From assembly GCF_016446285.1 (NCBI RefSeq), contig NZ_CP054140.1, forward strand, positions 477,501 to 541,500: DNA of 64,000 nucleotides, in the 5' to 3' direction. Every line of letters begins with the position of its first letter. Position 1 is the first letter of the stretch. Below are positions 25,888 through 35,853 of the stretch, in pieces. Made by a program: the position numbers and the translations under genes. Origin of the DNA: Desulfobulbus oligotrophicus. GTDB lineage: Bacteria; Desulfobacterota; Desulfobulbia; Desulfobulbales; Desulfobulbaceae. Under the pieces are notes generated by a model. That model was given only the letters and a program-made list of their open reading frames with translations, searched no databases and was not told the origin of the DNA.

Positions 25888-26625
25888 TTATTCTATTTTT
25901 TCCCGCCCTAAGTAGGCCCGCTGTACATCGGAGTTGGTCAGGAGATCTGCTGCCGCGCCCTGCACAATGATTTTACCGACCTCCAGCACATATCCACGGT
26001 CGGCGATCGTCAGGGCGGCCCTGGCATTCTGCTCGATCAACAGCACGGTGTTGCCCTCTGCGCGCAACTGCCCGATGATGGCGAAGATATCGCGGATGAT
26101 CAGCGGAGCCAGCCCGGTCGACGGTTCATCCATCATAACCAGCTTTGGCCGGGACATCAGGGCCCGGGCCATGGCCAGCATCTGCTGCTCTCCTCCAGAC
26201 AGTGTACCGGCCAGTTGGCGGCTTCGTTCTTTCAACCGGGGAAACAGTGCATACTGGCGCGCCAGCTCTTTCTGCACAGCGGCCTTTCCTTTCTCTTTCT
26301 GCAAAACATACCCGCCGAGCAACAGGTTCTCTTCCACTGACATGGATGCAAACACCTGCCGCCCTTCCGGCACCAGTGCACAGCCGGAGGCCACAATCCG
26401 GCCCACGGGTATCCGATCGCACGCCTGCCCGAGAAAACTGAGCTCACCCCTCATCGGTCTGATCAAACCAATAATGGTGTGGAGCAGGGTACTCTTCCCG
26501 GCCCCGTTGGCACCGATCATGGTGACAATCTCACCACGCTTCACGTGGAGCGAGATATTCTTCAGGACCCGTAACTTCCCGTAACCGGCATCGAGATTAC
26601 GTATTCGCAGCATACAATCAGTCAT
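25888..26625 (-). CDS. livF: Branched-chain amino acid ABC transporter ATPase LivF
   Basis: 245 aa. Walker A MIGANGAGKST, the LivF-typical VPEGRQVFASMSVEENL, signature LSGGEQQMLAMARALMSRP, Walker B KLVMMDEPSTGLAP and switch LIEQNA are all present. It is one of two ATPases of a HAAT importer with LivG, LivM and LivH immediately upstream in the same operon. No substrate-binding protein gene (livK) is present in the operon within this window. Confidence 0.92.
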   Translation of the reverse strand: MTDCMLRIRNLDAGYGKLRVLKNISLHVKRGEIVTMIGANGAGKSTLLHTIIGLIRPMRGELSFLGQACDRIPVGRIVASGCALVPEGRQVFASMSVEENLLLGGYVLQKEKGKAAVQKELARQYALFPRLKERSRQLAGTLSGGEQQMLAMARALMSRPKLVMMDEPSTGLAPLIIRDIFAIIGQLRAEGNTVLLIEQNARAALTIADRGYVLEVGKIIVQGAAADLLTNSDVQRAYLGREKIE

Positions 26626-26642
26626 GGAGGGATGCAGCAGAA

Positions 26643-27434
26643 TCAGGCTGTCCCATCCTCTCCCAGGTAAATTTTAATGACGTCAGCATTCTTCTGGATC
26701 TTGGGCGGTGTATCTTCCGCCACCTTGCTGCCAAAACTCAGAACCACGATCTCGTCGGAGACATCCATGACCAGCGACATGTCATGTTCCACCAGCAGGA
26801 CAGTAATGCCCATATCACGAATCGTTGTGATCAGACGGGCCACCTCAGCGGTCTCATAGATGTTGAGTCCGGCTGCCGGTTCATCAAGGAGAAGCAGGCT
26901 GGGTTCGGCAGCCAGGGCTCGCGCCATCTCCACGGCCCGTTGCTGTCCAAAGGCCAGGCCGGAGACCTCGACATCGGCCAGGTCGGCGATCGCAAGCATC
27001 TCAAGCAACTCCATGGATCGGTGCCGAATGGCTCGCTCTTCCTGCCAGGTCCACGGCAGGGAAAAGAGGCCGGCCCAAAAGCCGGCGCGGCTCTGCGTAT
27101 GCCGACCGACCATAACACATTCCAGAGCGGTCATTCCAGGAAACAGTTTAATGTTCTGAAAGGTGCGTGCCATGCCCATCCGGGCAATCTCATAGGGTTT
27201 TTTTCCTCGTATTTCCTGCCCCTGAAAGATGATCGTTCCGGACGTGACCGGCATGTTGCCTGCAATCAGATTAAACAGGGTGGTTTTACCGGCACCGTTG
27301 GGTCCGATGACAGCTTTAATACTCCCCGGCTGTACAGCAAAACCAACATTGTTAATGGCCTGCAGGCCGCCGAACTGCTTGTACACCTTCTGCAGCACAA
27401 GCAGGGGTTCGGAGTGTGAACTGTTGCTGATCAT
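26643..27434 (-). CDS. livG: Branched-chain amino acid ABC transporter ATPase LivG
   Basis: 263 aa. Walker A VIGPNGAGKTTLFN, LivG-typical IARMGMARTFQNIKLFPGMTALECVMVG, the signature region (SGLAFGQQRAVEMARALA, with an unusual LAFGQQ in place of LSYGQQ), Walker B LLLLDEPAAGLN and LLVEHDMSLVM. The ATG overlaps the livM stop by 4 nt. Same operon as livF and livMH. Confidence 0.92.
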   Translation of the reverse strand: MISNSSHSEPLLVLQKVYKQFGGLQAINNVGFAVQPGSIKAVIGPNGAGKTTLFNLIAGNMPVTSGTIIFQGQEIRGKKPYEIARMGMARTFQNIKLFPGMTALECVMVGRHTQSRAGFWAGLFSLPWTWQEERAIRHRSMELLEMLAIADLADVEVSGLAFGQQRAVEMARALAAEPSLLLLDEPAAGLNIYETAEVARLITTIRDMGITVLLVEHDMSLVMDVSDEIVVLSFGSKVAEDTPPKIQKNADVIKIYLGEDGTA

Positions 27435-28513
27435 ACCTGCCTCCCGGGCAGAAAGAGCTGCACTACCCGGCCGAACACCCCGCGCAGGATACCTTCCGGT
27501 GCAAACAGCATGATCACAATCAGGATCACCCCGAACACCACATCATCAAACGCACCAAACACACCGCGCAACGAGAGAAAGGTGAGCCCCACCCCCATGA
27601 GAAGTGTTCCCCACAGACTGGTCATGCCACCCACCGCCACCAGTGCAACATACCGAACCGACTTCATAACCGAGGCCTCGTTGGGGCCGATGCCGCCGTT
27701 GAAATGGGTGAGCAGACTTCCGGCCACAGCCGCATAGATTGCACTGAGCACAAAGATCTGGACTTTGCAGCGGGCTGTATCAACGCCAAAGGCCTCGGCA
27801 GCCTCCTCAGAGCTGTGCAATGAACGCAACGCCCGTCCGGCTCTGGAATCAATCAGATTAAGCAGTAACGCCATCCCGACAAAAAGAACACCCCAGGCCA
27901 GGTAATAGTTCAGCACCCGATAAGCGGAATCACCGCTGATAACCAGCGGTCCAAACAGAGCAGTGGCCGGCAGCAGTTGAAAAGCCGGGACTTCGGAGAT
28001 GCCGTCAGCCTCTCCGAAATAGGGGGACGCCAGGAACACCCGGTACACAATGGTACCAAATCCTAAAGTGGCCATGGCCAGATAATGGCCCCGGAGCTTC
28101 AGCACCGGGCCACCGATCACCAACGCTATCAGCGCCGCCACCGTCACTGCAAACAGACAGGCAGCCCAGGGCGACACGGTCACCAGATCGGCTCCGAAGA
28201 TATCCTGACCGTGCACCAGCAGCCCCAGATTGTCCAGAATCCGGATGCCTCCGGTTGCAACAAACGGTGTGAGGTCGTTGGTGGTCAGTGCCGCGGACAG
28301 GTAACCGCCGATGGCAAAAAAACCGGCATGTCCGATGGAAATCTGCCCGGCATAGCCCATCATCACCCCAAGGCCGATCACCACCAACCCGTAGTAGGCG
28401 GCCATGGTGAGTTGAACCAGATAAAATTGGGTGCCGGAAAAAACAGTGAACAGGTGCAGACCTGCTGTCAGAAGAGCCAGCGCAGCCAACGAGAGAAGCT
28501 TTCGGGTTTTCAT
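27431..28513 (-). CDS. livM: Branched-chain amino acid ABC transporter permease LivM
   Basis: 360 aa with about ten membrane segments and the LivM signatures GYAGQISIGHAGFFAIGGYLSA near the N-terminus and a C-terminal coupling region RALRSLHSSEEAAEAFGVD. It begins one base before livH ends and overlaps livG by 4 nt. Together with LivH it forms the transmembrane channel. Confidence 0.92.
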   Translation of the reverse strand: MKTRKLLSLAALALLTAGLHLFTVFSGTQFYLVQLTMAAYYGLVVIGLGVMMGYAGQISIGHAGFFAIGGYLSAALTTNDLTPFVATGGIRILDNLGLLVHGQDIFGADLVTVSPWAACLFAVTVAALIALVIGGPVLKLRGHYLAMATLGFGTIVYRVFLASPYFGEADGISEVPAFQLLPATALFGPLVISGDSAYRVLNYYLAWGVLFVGMALLLNLIDSRAGRALRSLHSSEEAAEAFGVDTARCKVQIFVLSAIYAAVAGSLLTHFNGGIGPNEASVMKSVRYVALVAVGGMTSLWGTLLMGVGLTFLSLRGVFGAFDDVVFGVILIVIMLFAPEGILRGVFGRVVQLFLPGRQV

Positions 28514-29404
28514 CTAAAAATCCTTCAGCCGGGCGGCCTCGCTGGAGCCGAAAATGCCATGGGGCTTCACAAAGAGAATGATCAGCAGGATGGTGATGGT
28601 GATCGCGTCCTGGAAGGCAAGCGGAACAACCGTGACGGAAAAAGCCTCGATAACACCTAAGAGCAGACCGGCTGCCACTGCTGCCATCGAGTTGCCAAGG
28701 CCGCCTAAAATCGCAACCGTGAACCCTTTAATCGCCAGAGAGGCGCCTGAATCGTACTGGGTGTAGGTAATCGGTGACATCACACAGCCGGCCAGGGCTC
28801 CGATGCCGGCACTGAGCATAAAACTCAACGTCACCATATTACGACTGTTGATGCCGCAGAGCAGCGCTGCAGTCCGGTTGGCGGCACAGGCACGCATCTC
28901 CCGGCCGATGGAGGTGGATTTGAAAAATACGTTCAACCCCACCATCATCACGGCACAGGCAGCGATGACCCAAAGTACCTGCGGGGAGATATTGACTCCC
29001 CCCAGAGAAAAGGTCGTAATTTCGTTCCCGTAAAAATACGGCAGGCTGCGAATGGACTCGCCCCAGATATGGAGAGCTGATTCACGCAGAAGAATGGAAA
29101 TGCCGATGGTGATAATGACCAGCCGTAATACCGACGGATTGACAAGCCAGCGGATAAACAGCATCTCAATGGCCGCACCGATGAGCATGGTGATGAGCAC
29201 AGCCGCTGCAATCGCTGCTCCCAGCGGCATGAACTGCAACAGCGAGATAGAGAGCATCCCTCCAAGCATCACAAATTCGCCCTGGGCAAAATTAATGATG
29301 CCCGTGGTGTTGTAGATGATGTTAAATCCGATGGCAACGATTGCGTACAGCGAACCGTAGGTGATACCGGCAAAGAGATATTGAAAGAAAAGCTCCAGAG
29401 TCAT
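28514..29404 (-). CDS. livH: Branched-chain amino acid ABC transporter permease LivH
   Basis: 296 aa from the ATG at 29404; a TTG 6 codons upstream is possible. It is a multi-pass protein with GITYGSLYAIVAIGFNIIYNTTGIINFAQGEFVMLGG and the coupling motif EMRACAANRTAALLCGIN, both typical of LivH. It is the first gene of the livHMGF operon, following a ~330-bp gap in which no livK is found. Confidence 0.92.
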   Translation of the reverse strand: MTLELFFQYLFAGITYGSLYAIVAIGFNIIYNTTGIINFAQGEFVMLGGMLSISLLQFMPLGAAIAAAVLITMLIGAAIEMLFIRWLVNPSVLRLVIITIGISILLRESALHIWGESIRSLPYFYGNEITTFSLGGVNISPQVLWVIAACAVMMVGLNVFFKSTSIGREMRACAANRTAALLCGINSRNMVTLSFMLSAGIGALAGCVMSPITYTQYDSGASLAIKGFTVAILGGLGNSMAAVAAGLLLGVIEAFSVTVVPLAFQDAITITILLIILFVKPHGIFGSSEAARLKDF

Positions 29405-29422
29405 ACGGTGCAACAAAATCAA

Positions 29423-29750
29423 CAGTCACCCAACGGGTGCCTGTTGTCAAAGACTTTAATTACATTGCTCTTCACAGAGCCTGAGCATGCCTTTGCCAAT
29501 CAGCAGTACGGTCATGCAGGCAATAACAGACCGCGACCGCACCCCATACATGAAAATGTACACTGCTGCAATGTGGAGTGGTTGAACAACTACCCGTTGA
29601 GGTCACACCCCTCGTCCCCGGGTTATCCGCAAACAGGCACACATCTGCTAACCGGCCTCAGAGCGTGCTTCGGAGCATCTTTTGGTTATCATTATCCCCG
29701 TCATTGCTGAACGTACAAGCCGCATCTGCGCAGATACGGCCACCCACGTT
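29423..29750. other. Intergenic region, no gene
   Basis: About 330 bp between the ACT-domain gene and livH, both on the minus strand. No coding frame, RNA gene or hairpin is convincing. The livH promoter is expected here. Confidence 0.5.
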
Positions 29751-30182
29751 CTACAGTGAGCAGATCTGAGCCCCGGTCAACAGGGTAAAGCCCTTCTCCT
29801 GCAACACGTCGATAGCCTTGTCCATCTCTTCAAAACGAAAGATCAAAACCGCATCCGAGCCGCTTTTATTGACAAAGGCATACATGTACTCAACATTGAT
29901 CTCAGCCTCGGTAACCACCTCAAGCACACTGGCAAGACCACCGGTCCTGTCCGGCACTTCAACGGCAACCACATTGGTTTTGCCAACGGTAAATCCCCCT
30001 TTGCGAAGAACGTCCTTGGCCAGGTCAACCTTATCGACAATGAGACGCAAGATACCAAAGTCTGCTGTATCGGCCACAGAGAGCGCCCGGATATTGATAT
30101 TATTTTCAGCCAGAACACGGGTTATTTCCGCCAGACGACCCGACTTGTTCTCGAGAAAAACCGCAATCTGCTCTACACGCAT
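29751..30182 (-). CDS. ACT-domain amino-acid-binding regulatory protein
   Basis: 143 aa made of two ACT domains: [35 protein letters not shown] at the N-terminus and [33 protein letters not shown] from about residue 70. Such stand-alone tandem ACT proteins are commonly found next to paaK and ior genes and presumably sense an amino acid. It is 14 bp downstream of the second paaK in the same direction, so probably co-transcribed. Confidence 0.88.
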   Translation of the reverse strand: MRVEQIAVFLENKSGRLAEITRVLAENNINIRALSVADTADFGILRLIVDKVDLAKDVLRKGGFTVGKTNVVAVEVPDRTGGLASVLEVVTEAEINVEYMYAFVNKSGSDAVLIFRFEEMDKAIDVLQEKGFTLLTGAQICSL

Positions 30183-30196
30183 ACGACCTCCTGTGG

Positions 30197-31495
30197 TTAG
30201 ATTTTGCGCCGGTCAATCACGCGCTGTGCCTTCCCCTCGGAACGTTGAATGGAGCGGGGTTCCACCAGCTTGATTTTGGCGGTGATACCAAGCATATCCT
30301 TGAGTTCCGCCCGGATCTTCCTGCTTAACTGCTCCAAAACCTTAATCTCGTCGGAAAAAATATTCTCGCTTATCTCAACCAGTACCGACATCACATCCAG
30401 ACTCCCCTCTCGAGACACCTCGATCTGATAGTGGGGTTCAACACCCTCAACACCCATAAGCACATGCTCGACCTGGGAGGGAAACACGTTAACGCCGCGG
30501 ATAATCAGCATGTCGTCGGTTCGACCGGTGACCTTTTCCATGCGGACCAGGGTACGGCCACAGGCGCAGGGTTCGCAAAACAACCGGGAGATGTCTTTGG
30601 TCCGGTAGCGGATCAGCGGAAAGGCCTCTTTGGTGAGCGTAGTAAAGACCAGCTCACCGGTCTCTCCGTAGGGCAACGGTTCCAGGGTATCCGGATCAAC
30701 AATTTCAGGCAGAAAGTTATCCTCAAGGATATGCATACCACGTTCCGTCTGCAGACATTCCATGGCAACCCCGGGGCCGATAATTTCGGAAAGCCCGTAG
30801 ATATCCACCGCCTTGATCCCAAGCTTGCGCTCCACCTCTTCCCGCATGTTCTCGCTCCAGGGCTCTGCACCATGAATACCGACCCGCAGCTGAAAATCAT
30901 CCGGTGTAACACCGGCATCAGCCATGGCATCGGCCAGGTTCAGCGCATAGGATGGGGTGGAAAGCAGCACCGTTGAACCAAAATCGCGCATGATCATCAC
31001 CTGTCGCCTCGAGTTACCGCCCGAAACCGGGATAACGGTGGCACCAAGAGCCTCAATACCGTAATGCGCGCCAAGACCGCCGGTGAACAGACCGTATCCA
31101 TAGGCATTATGCACCATATCGCCCCGGGTCACTCCGGCCATGGTCAGACAGCGGGCCATAACCGAGGCCCAAAGGGCGATGTCCGCCTGCGTATAACCGA
31201 CCACTGTTGATTTACCGGTGGTACCGGAAGAGGCGTGGACCCGGATAACCTCCTCCATGGGGGTGGCAAAAAGCCCGAAAGGATAGTTGTCACGCAGGTC
31301 ATCCTTGGTGGTGAACGGCAGCTTACGCAAATCGGCCAGGGACTGAATATCCTGTGGTTGTACACCGGCCGCATCCATCTTGGCACGATACGGCGGCACC
31401 TTATCATATATCCGATATACAAGGGCCTGCAACCGACGCAGCTGTATCGATTCTAATCCGCAACGCGGTAAGGTTTCAATCTCCTGCCAATTCAT
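30197..31495 (-). CDS. paaK: Phenylacetate-CoA ligase (second copy)
   Basis: 432 aa, same length and plan as the copy at 24444 but clearly diverged: [76 protein letters not shown], and the C-terminal [15 protein letters not shown]. It lies between the ACT gene and iorB-iorA in one operon, so the likely substrate is an arylacetate arising from aromatic amino acid breakdown. Confidence 0.9.
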   Translation of the reverse strand: MNWQEIETLPRCGLESIQLRRLQALVYRIYDKVPPYRAKMDAAGVQPQDIQSLADLRKLPFTTKDDLRDNYPFGLFATPMEEVIRVHASSGTTGKSTVVGYTQADIALWASVMARCLTMAGVTRGDMVHNAYGYGLFTGGLGAHYGIEALGATVIPVSGGNSRRQVMIMRDFGSTVLLSTPSYALNLADAMADAGVTPDDFQLRVGIHGAEPWSENMREEVERKLGIKAVDIYGLSEIIGPGVAMECLQTERGMHILEDNFLPEIVDPDTLEPLPYGETGELVFTTLTKEAFPLIRYRTKDISRLFCEPCACGRTLVRMEKVTGRTDDMLIIRGVNVFPSQVEHVLMGVEGVEPHYQIEVSREGSLDVMSVLVEISENIFSDEIKVLEQLSRKIRAELKDMLGITAKIKLVEPRSIQRSEGKAQRVIDRRKI

Positions 31496-31527
31496 TGTCT
31501 GCCCTCTTGGGAAAGTAAGGGGCCGGG

Positions 31528-32112
31528 TCAGGCGTATACCGCAGCCCGACCGGCAACAAACGCTTTTTTGTTAACATCACAGAACTGCTTTTTAATCGTC
31601 TTGTCAATCGCCTGCAAAAAGACATCCGGGCTGACCGCCAGAAAATTGGACATCGCACCAACCATGGCCACGTTGGCCGCCCGCAACTCACCCACTGACT
31701 GTGCCACGGCAAAGGCATCAATGGCCACCACATTGATCTGTCGTGACCTGAGCTCATCAAGAATATCTTCCGGATAACTGGCCTTACCCAAAGCCACCGC
31801 CGGCGGCAGAATCTTCTGCGTGTTGACCACCACAGCACTGTCCCTGTGCAGGTAGGGCAGGTAGCGGACTGCCTCAAGGATCTCAAAGGCAACCAGGATA
31901 TCAGCCGCCCCCAGCTCAATCAACGGTGAATAGACCTTCTCACCGTAGCGCAGGTGTGCTTCAACAGAGCCGCCACGCTGGGCCATGCCGTGAACTTCGC
32001 TTTTTTTCACATCATACCCCGCCATAAGCTGGGCATGGGCTGTCAGTTCACTGGCCAGAAGTATGCCCTGCCCGCCGACACCTGAAAAGAGAATATTGCC
32101 GCTTTGTCTCAT
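31528..32112 (-). CDS. iorB: Indolepyruvate:ferredoxin oxidoreductase beta subunit
   Basis: 194 aa of the pyruvate:ferredoxin oxidoreductase gamma-like family. [18 protein letters not shown] at the N-terminus is the signature, followed by [22 protein letters not shown]. It overlaps iorA by 4 nt (ATGA), consistent with a 1:1 complex. With IorA it oxidatively decarboxylates aryl pyruvates to aryl-acetyl-CoA, reducing ferredoxin. Confidence 0.92.
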   Translation of the reverse strand: MRQSGNILFSGVGGQGILLASELTAHAQLMAGYDVKKSEVHGMAQRGGSVEAHLRYGEKVYSPLIELGAADILVAFEILEAVRYLPYLHRDSAVVVNTQKILPPAVALGKASYPEDILDELRSRQINVVAIDAFAVAQSVGELRAANVAMVGAMSNFLAVSPDVFLQAIDKTIKKQFCDVNKKAFVAGRAAVYA

Positions 32113-33923
32113 GAGTTCTCCTCCCTTCTGGTGATGGCGTCAAACTTGCACACACAGGCGCACTGGCCGCAGCCGTTACACTGCACCTCGTTGATCCGGG
32201 CAAATCCCTTCTGCTTGTCCCGATACCCCCGTGCCACCGCCTCTTCCGGGGTGAGCGGTGTCCAGCTGATCGCCGGGCATCCCATCTGTACACAGAGGGT
32301 ACAGCCGGTACAGTTGGCAAGATTGGTGAAGTAGACCGGTTTTTTACGCTTTAACTCTTCAGGGAGCAGCACACAGGGCGCACGACTGATGATCACTGAA
32401 AGGTCCGGAGATTCAATCTCCTCTTTCAGAACCTTACGGGTCACCTCAACATCATGGGGATTCACCACCACAACACGCTGAACCCCCAGAGCCCGACACA
32501 GCGCCTCAAGATCCAGCGCCGGAGCCGGCTCACCAAGGATGGAGCGACCGGAAGCCGGATTGTCCTGATGGCCGGTCATGGCGGTGGTCCGGTTATCAAG
32601 GATGATCACCGTGGCATAGGTGCCGTTGTAGACCATGTTCAACAGACCGGTCATGCCTGAATGCATGAATGTCGAATCGCCAAGCACGGCAACAACCCTG
32701 CCCCTGCCCTTTTCTCCCAGGGCTTTGGCCATACCGTGCGCCATGGTGATTGAGGCCCCCATGCAGACGCAGGCGTCCATGGCCGACAAAGGCGGCAGAA
32801 AGCCCAACGTGTAGCAACCGATATCGCCGGAGACAAACACATCTTTCATTCGGGACAGACCATAAAAAAGGCCGCGATGCGGGCAGCCCGCGCACATGTT
32901 CGGTGGCCGCATCGGCAACTCCAGCGGTGCAAAGACCTCGCCGATGGTCTCCGGTGCCAGTGCCTGACGAACGATAAAGGAGTTCAATTCCCCCTGATTG
33001 GGAATCAGATCTTTTCCACGGCAGGCAATACCCATGGCCTTGAGATGTGTTTCGAGAAAAGGATCAAGTTCCTCAACCACGATCAGCTCGTCAACCGTGG
33101 CGGCAAAATCGCGGAGCATCTTCTCAGGCAGTGGCCAGACCATGCCCAGCTTGAGCACCGGCGCCTCGGGAAAAGCCTCCTTCACATAGTTGTACGCCAC
33201 ACCGGAAGTGACAAAACCCCGGCGGCCGGAGCCGGGCTCAATACGATTTTCCGGCATGGTCTCTGCCAGTTCCCGGGCGGCTGCCATCCGTTTTTCAACA
33301 GCAACCCGCCGTACCCGGGCATTTCCGGGGAGCATGACCAGTTTAGCCGGTACCTTCTCAATGGATGTTTCCGGAACCTCAGCCCGCTGCCCCCTCTCGA
33401 CCACACCCTTCACATGCGCAATGCGGGTGGTGATCCGAATGATCACCGGGGTATCCAACTGTTCACTTAAGCTGTACGCACGTGTCACCATGTGCTTGGC
33501 CTCAGCCGGATCAGAAGGCTCCAGCATGGGCAGTTTGGCTGCGTAGGCATAGTTGCGGTTGTCCTGCTCATTTTGTGAGCTGTGCATCTGCGGATCATCG
33601 GCGTTGATAATCACCAGCCCACCGCGGACACCGGTGTAGGCAGCTGTAAAGAGCGGATCCGCTGCAACATTAAGACCAACGTGCTTCATGGTTGCCAGGG
33701 CACGGGCACCGGCAAAGGAGGCACCAAGGGCAACCTCAAGGCCGACCTTCTCGTTGGGAGCCCACTCGGTATAGACACCCTCATACTGGCCCAGGTTTCC
33801 CATAATCTCAGTGGATGGAGTCCCGGGATAGCCGGAAGCCACCCGGACACCTGCTTCCCAGGCTCCGAGGGCGATCGCCTCATTGCCGGAAAGCCATAAC
33901 TTCGTCTCCTTATCAAATGTCAC
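32109..33923 (-). CDS. iorA: Indolepyruvate:ferredoxin oxidoreductase alpha subunit
   Basis: 604 aa starting at a GTG with a strong AGGAGGG site. The N-terminal pyrimidine-binding domain has LSGNEAIALGAWEAGVRVASGYPGTPSTEI. The central TPP domain has CPHRGLFYGL, SGDIGCYTLG and VLGDSTFMHSGMTGLLNMVYNG. Two ferredoxin-type [4Fe-4S] motifs end the protein (CTGCTLCVQMGCP and CNGCGQCACVCKFDAI). It is the first gene of the iorA-iorB-paaK-ACT operon. Confidence 0.94.
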   Translation of the reverse strand: MTFDKETKLWLSGNEAIALGAWEAGVRVASGYPGTPSTEIMGNLGQYEGVYTEWAPNEKVGLEVALGASFAGARALATMKHVGLNVAADPLFTAAYTGVRGGLVIINADDPQMHSSQNEQDNRNYAYAAKLPMLEPSDPAEAKHMVTRAYSLSEQLDTPVIIRITTRIAHVKGVVERGQRAEVPETSIEKVPAKLVMLPGNARVRRVAVEKRMAAARELAETMPENRIEPGSGRRGFVTSGVAYNYVKEAFPEAPVLKLGMVWPLPEKMLRDFAATVDELIVVEELDPFLETHLKAMGIACRGKDLIPNQGELNSFIVRQALAPETIGEVFAPLELPMRPPNMCAGCPHRGLFYGLSRMKDVFVSGDIGCYTLGFLPPLSAMDACVCMGASITMAHGMAKALGEKGRGRVVAVLGDSTFMHSGMTGLLNMVYNGTYATVIILDNRTTAMTGHQDNPASGRSILGEPAPALDLEALCRALGVQRVVVVNPHDVEVTRKVLKEEIESPDLSVIISRAPCVLLPEELKRKKPVYFTNLANCTGCTLCVQMGCPAISWTPLTPEEAVARGYRDKQKGFARINEVQCNGCGQCACVCKFDAITRREENS

Positions 33924-34124
33924 GTTCTCCCTCCTGTTCTCTGTACGGAAAGTGCTTCAACACTGCTGCTCAAACCCATACGTGCACACACGATCAGATA
34001 CACCTTCTCCACGCCCCTTGCTTACAATTTAAATGAGCATCCTTACCTTGATTCTCCATAAGAAGGCAAGCGTTTTTCCCACGGTTTCCCGCTGACCGAT
34101 CGGCACTCTTCACTGATGGGCCGA

Positions 34125-35816
34125 CTATTCAGCCGCCTTTTTCACGGTCATGGTCCATTCAGCCCGTTCTTCAGTCAGATGACTGGTTGCCACAACCTGA
34201 TCAACGGACTGCAGGAGCTGTACGACTTCCCTGTTCAAACGCCCCATGGAGATGTTTTTGGTTGCCGTGAGAATGCCACCCAGCCAGTCAAGGGCTGCAC
34301 CGGCCTGCACAGCCATCTGGTGCGGCTGCACGATCAGGCTGCTGGAGTTGGCTGTCATCAGACGGTCAACCACACCTGTTCCCATGGTCTCCTTTACTGT
34401 TGCAGTCAGTTGGTTGCTTGCTGTATCTGCAGCAAGCAGATTCTGCAGGGTAGCCTTACTCGTGGCCAGGTACAGCATGTCATCGGTCAGCGCTATCGCC
34501 GGCTGAGCAGACTCCGCAGGCAGGATCGGCCAGGAGTAGACCGTATGTCCCTGTACCTGATCCTGCTGTTCAGCCACCATGCCGCTGCCGGTTATGAGCC
34601 GTCGAATACCGTTCAGCACTGTTTCGGCAATCTTCCGGTCGCGCACTTCCACAAACAAAACAGCCTTTGGCCAGGGGAAGAGCGGGGTGTGGACGATCTC
34701 GTCAAGCATCCCGCCATACTGGGGACCAAAGGCCTTGCCCAGCTCATCCAGTGATACACCCAGGATCTGTCGAACATCTGCATCCATCTCCTGGTAGGTA
34801 TTCCGGTCAGAGGCCAGGGTCCCGATGAGCACCTCCGGCTGCAATGAGGAGGTCCAGTTGTACAGCAAGGTGCTGTCTTTGAAAAAGTGGACGGTGCGGT
34901 TCACGCCGGCAGCATCCACCGTACTTTTGATCATCGGATGAAGCTGATCATACCGGTAGCTGGAATAACCCCTGTTCTCCATGCCCTGCGGCGTCAGGTA
35001 CCCGATCGAAAACAGAGACGTTATGCCGGCAAGCAACTCACCGCTCTCCTTGATCTCCGCATCCGGCAACCTCTGGGTCAGGCGAGTAAGCTGATCGACA
35101 TTCAGGTACACCCGGCTGTACACGTCCTTTGCCGGATACGGCTGCCAAAAGGACACCGCCTGCTGATACATCGGTGCCTGCGCCAATCGCTCGACATCCT
35201 TGTCACCACTTATGCAGGCCCGGATAACCGCCGGATCATAGGCCAGAAACAGCAGCCTTCCCTCGGTGTAGCCGTACACTGCCTGGTTGTCATCCATAAC
35301 GATCTTGACAAACGCGACGCCGTCAATGGTCTCTCGGCTGACTTTGGCATGGCTGATTATTTTACTGAGCATATCAATGGCTCCGGCCGCCGCTGTTCTG
35401 GCCACCACCACCAGAGATTGCCGCAGGGTTTCAGCCGGATCCCGGGTCTGGTCGATCTTGTCCGGTGATAACAGCGCCAGGGTGACATCATCGCCGAACA
35501 CGGTGCGAAAGGCCGGATCCGCCGCCACCTCGACCACGCTGTCATACAGCCGATCATATTCAGCTATTGTTTCGTTGCCCCCGCCCAGCTCACGAATAAT
35601 GGTGTGCATGGTGTCTTTTGCCAGAAACCGGCCCAGGGATGAAGAGGCAATATTGTCACTCACGGCAGACAGATGCGTCAGGTTGACAGCGCCAATCACA
35701 TCAGACGGCAGGTAACGGGCATACTGCCCCACGGCAGACTTGCCCTTCACGGCCAAAAACCAGCCACAACCGACAATAACAGCCAAGATGAGGACAATCC
35801 CCACTCTTTTTTTCAT
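34125..35816 (-). CDS. DUF3352-like exported protein
   Basis: 563 aa. An N-terminal signal or anchor (KKRVGIVLILAVIVGCGWFLAV) is followed by ARYLPSDVIGAVNLTHLSAVS, reminiscent of DUF3352 proteins that start with a P-x-D-t/v-...-v-n/d-l segment. It has repeated short Tyr-rich strands and no catalytic motif that I recognise. It is predicted periplasmic or membrane-anchored, of unknown function. It stands between iorA and the ABC-F gene with gaps on both sides. Confidence 0.6.
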   Translation of the reverse strand: MKKRVGIVLILAVIVGCGWFLAVKGKSAVGQYARYLPSDVIGAVNLTHLSAVSDNIASSSLGRFLAKDTMHTIIRELGGGNETIAEYDRLYDSVVEVAADPAFRTVFGDDVTLALLSPDKIDQTRDPAETLRQSLVVVARTAAAGAIDMLSKIISHAKVSRETIDGVAFVKIVMDDNQAVYGYTEGRLLFLAYDPAVIRACISGDKDVERLAQAPMYQQAVSFWQPYPAKDVYSRVYLNVDQLTRLTQRLPDAEIKESGELLAGITSLFSIGYLTPQGMENRGYSSYRYDQLHPMIKSTVDAAGVNRTVHFFKDSTLLYNWTSSLQPEVLIGTLASDRNTYQEMDADVRQILGVSLDELGKAFGPQYGGMLDEIVHTPLFPWPKAVLFVEVRDRKIAETVLNGIRRLITGSGMVAEQQDQVQGHTVYSWPILPAESAQPAIALTDDMLYLATSKATLQNLLAADTASNQLTATVKETMGTGVVDRLMTANSSSLIVQPHQMAVQAGAALDWLGGILTATKNISMGRLNREVVQLLQSVDQVVATSHLTEERAEWTMTVKKAAE

Positions 35817-35853
35817 ACACGTTCTCCCTATAAAGACGTATCAGATCAGTTGA

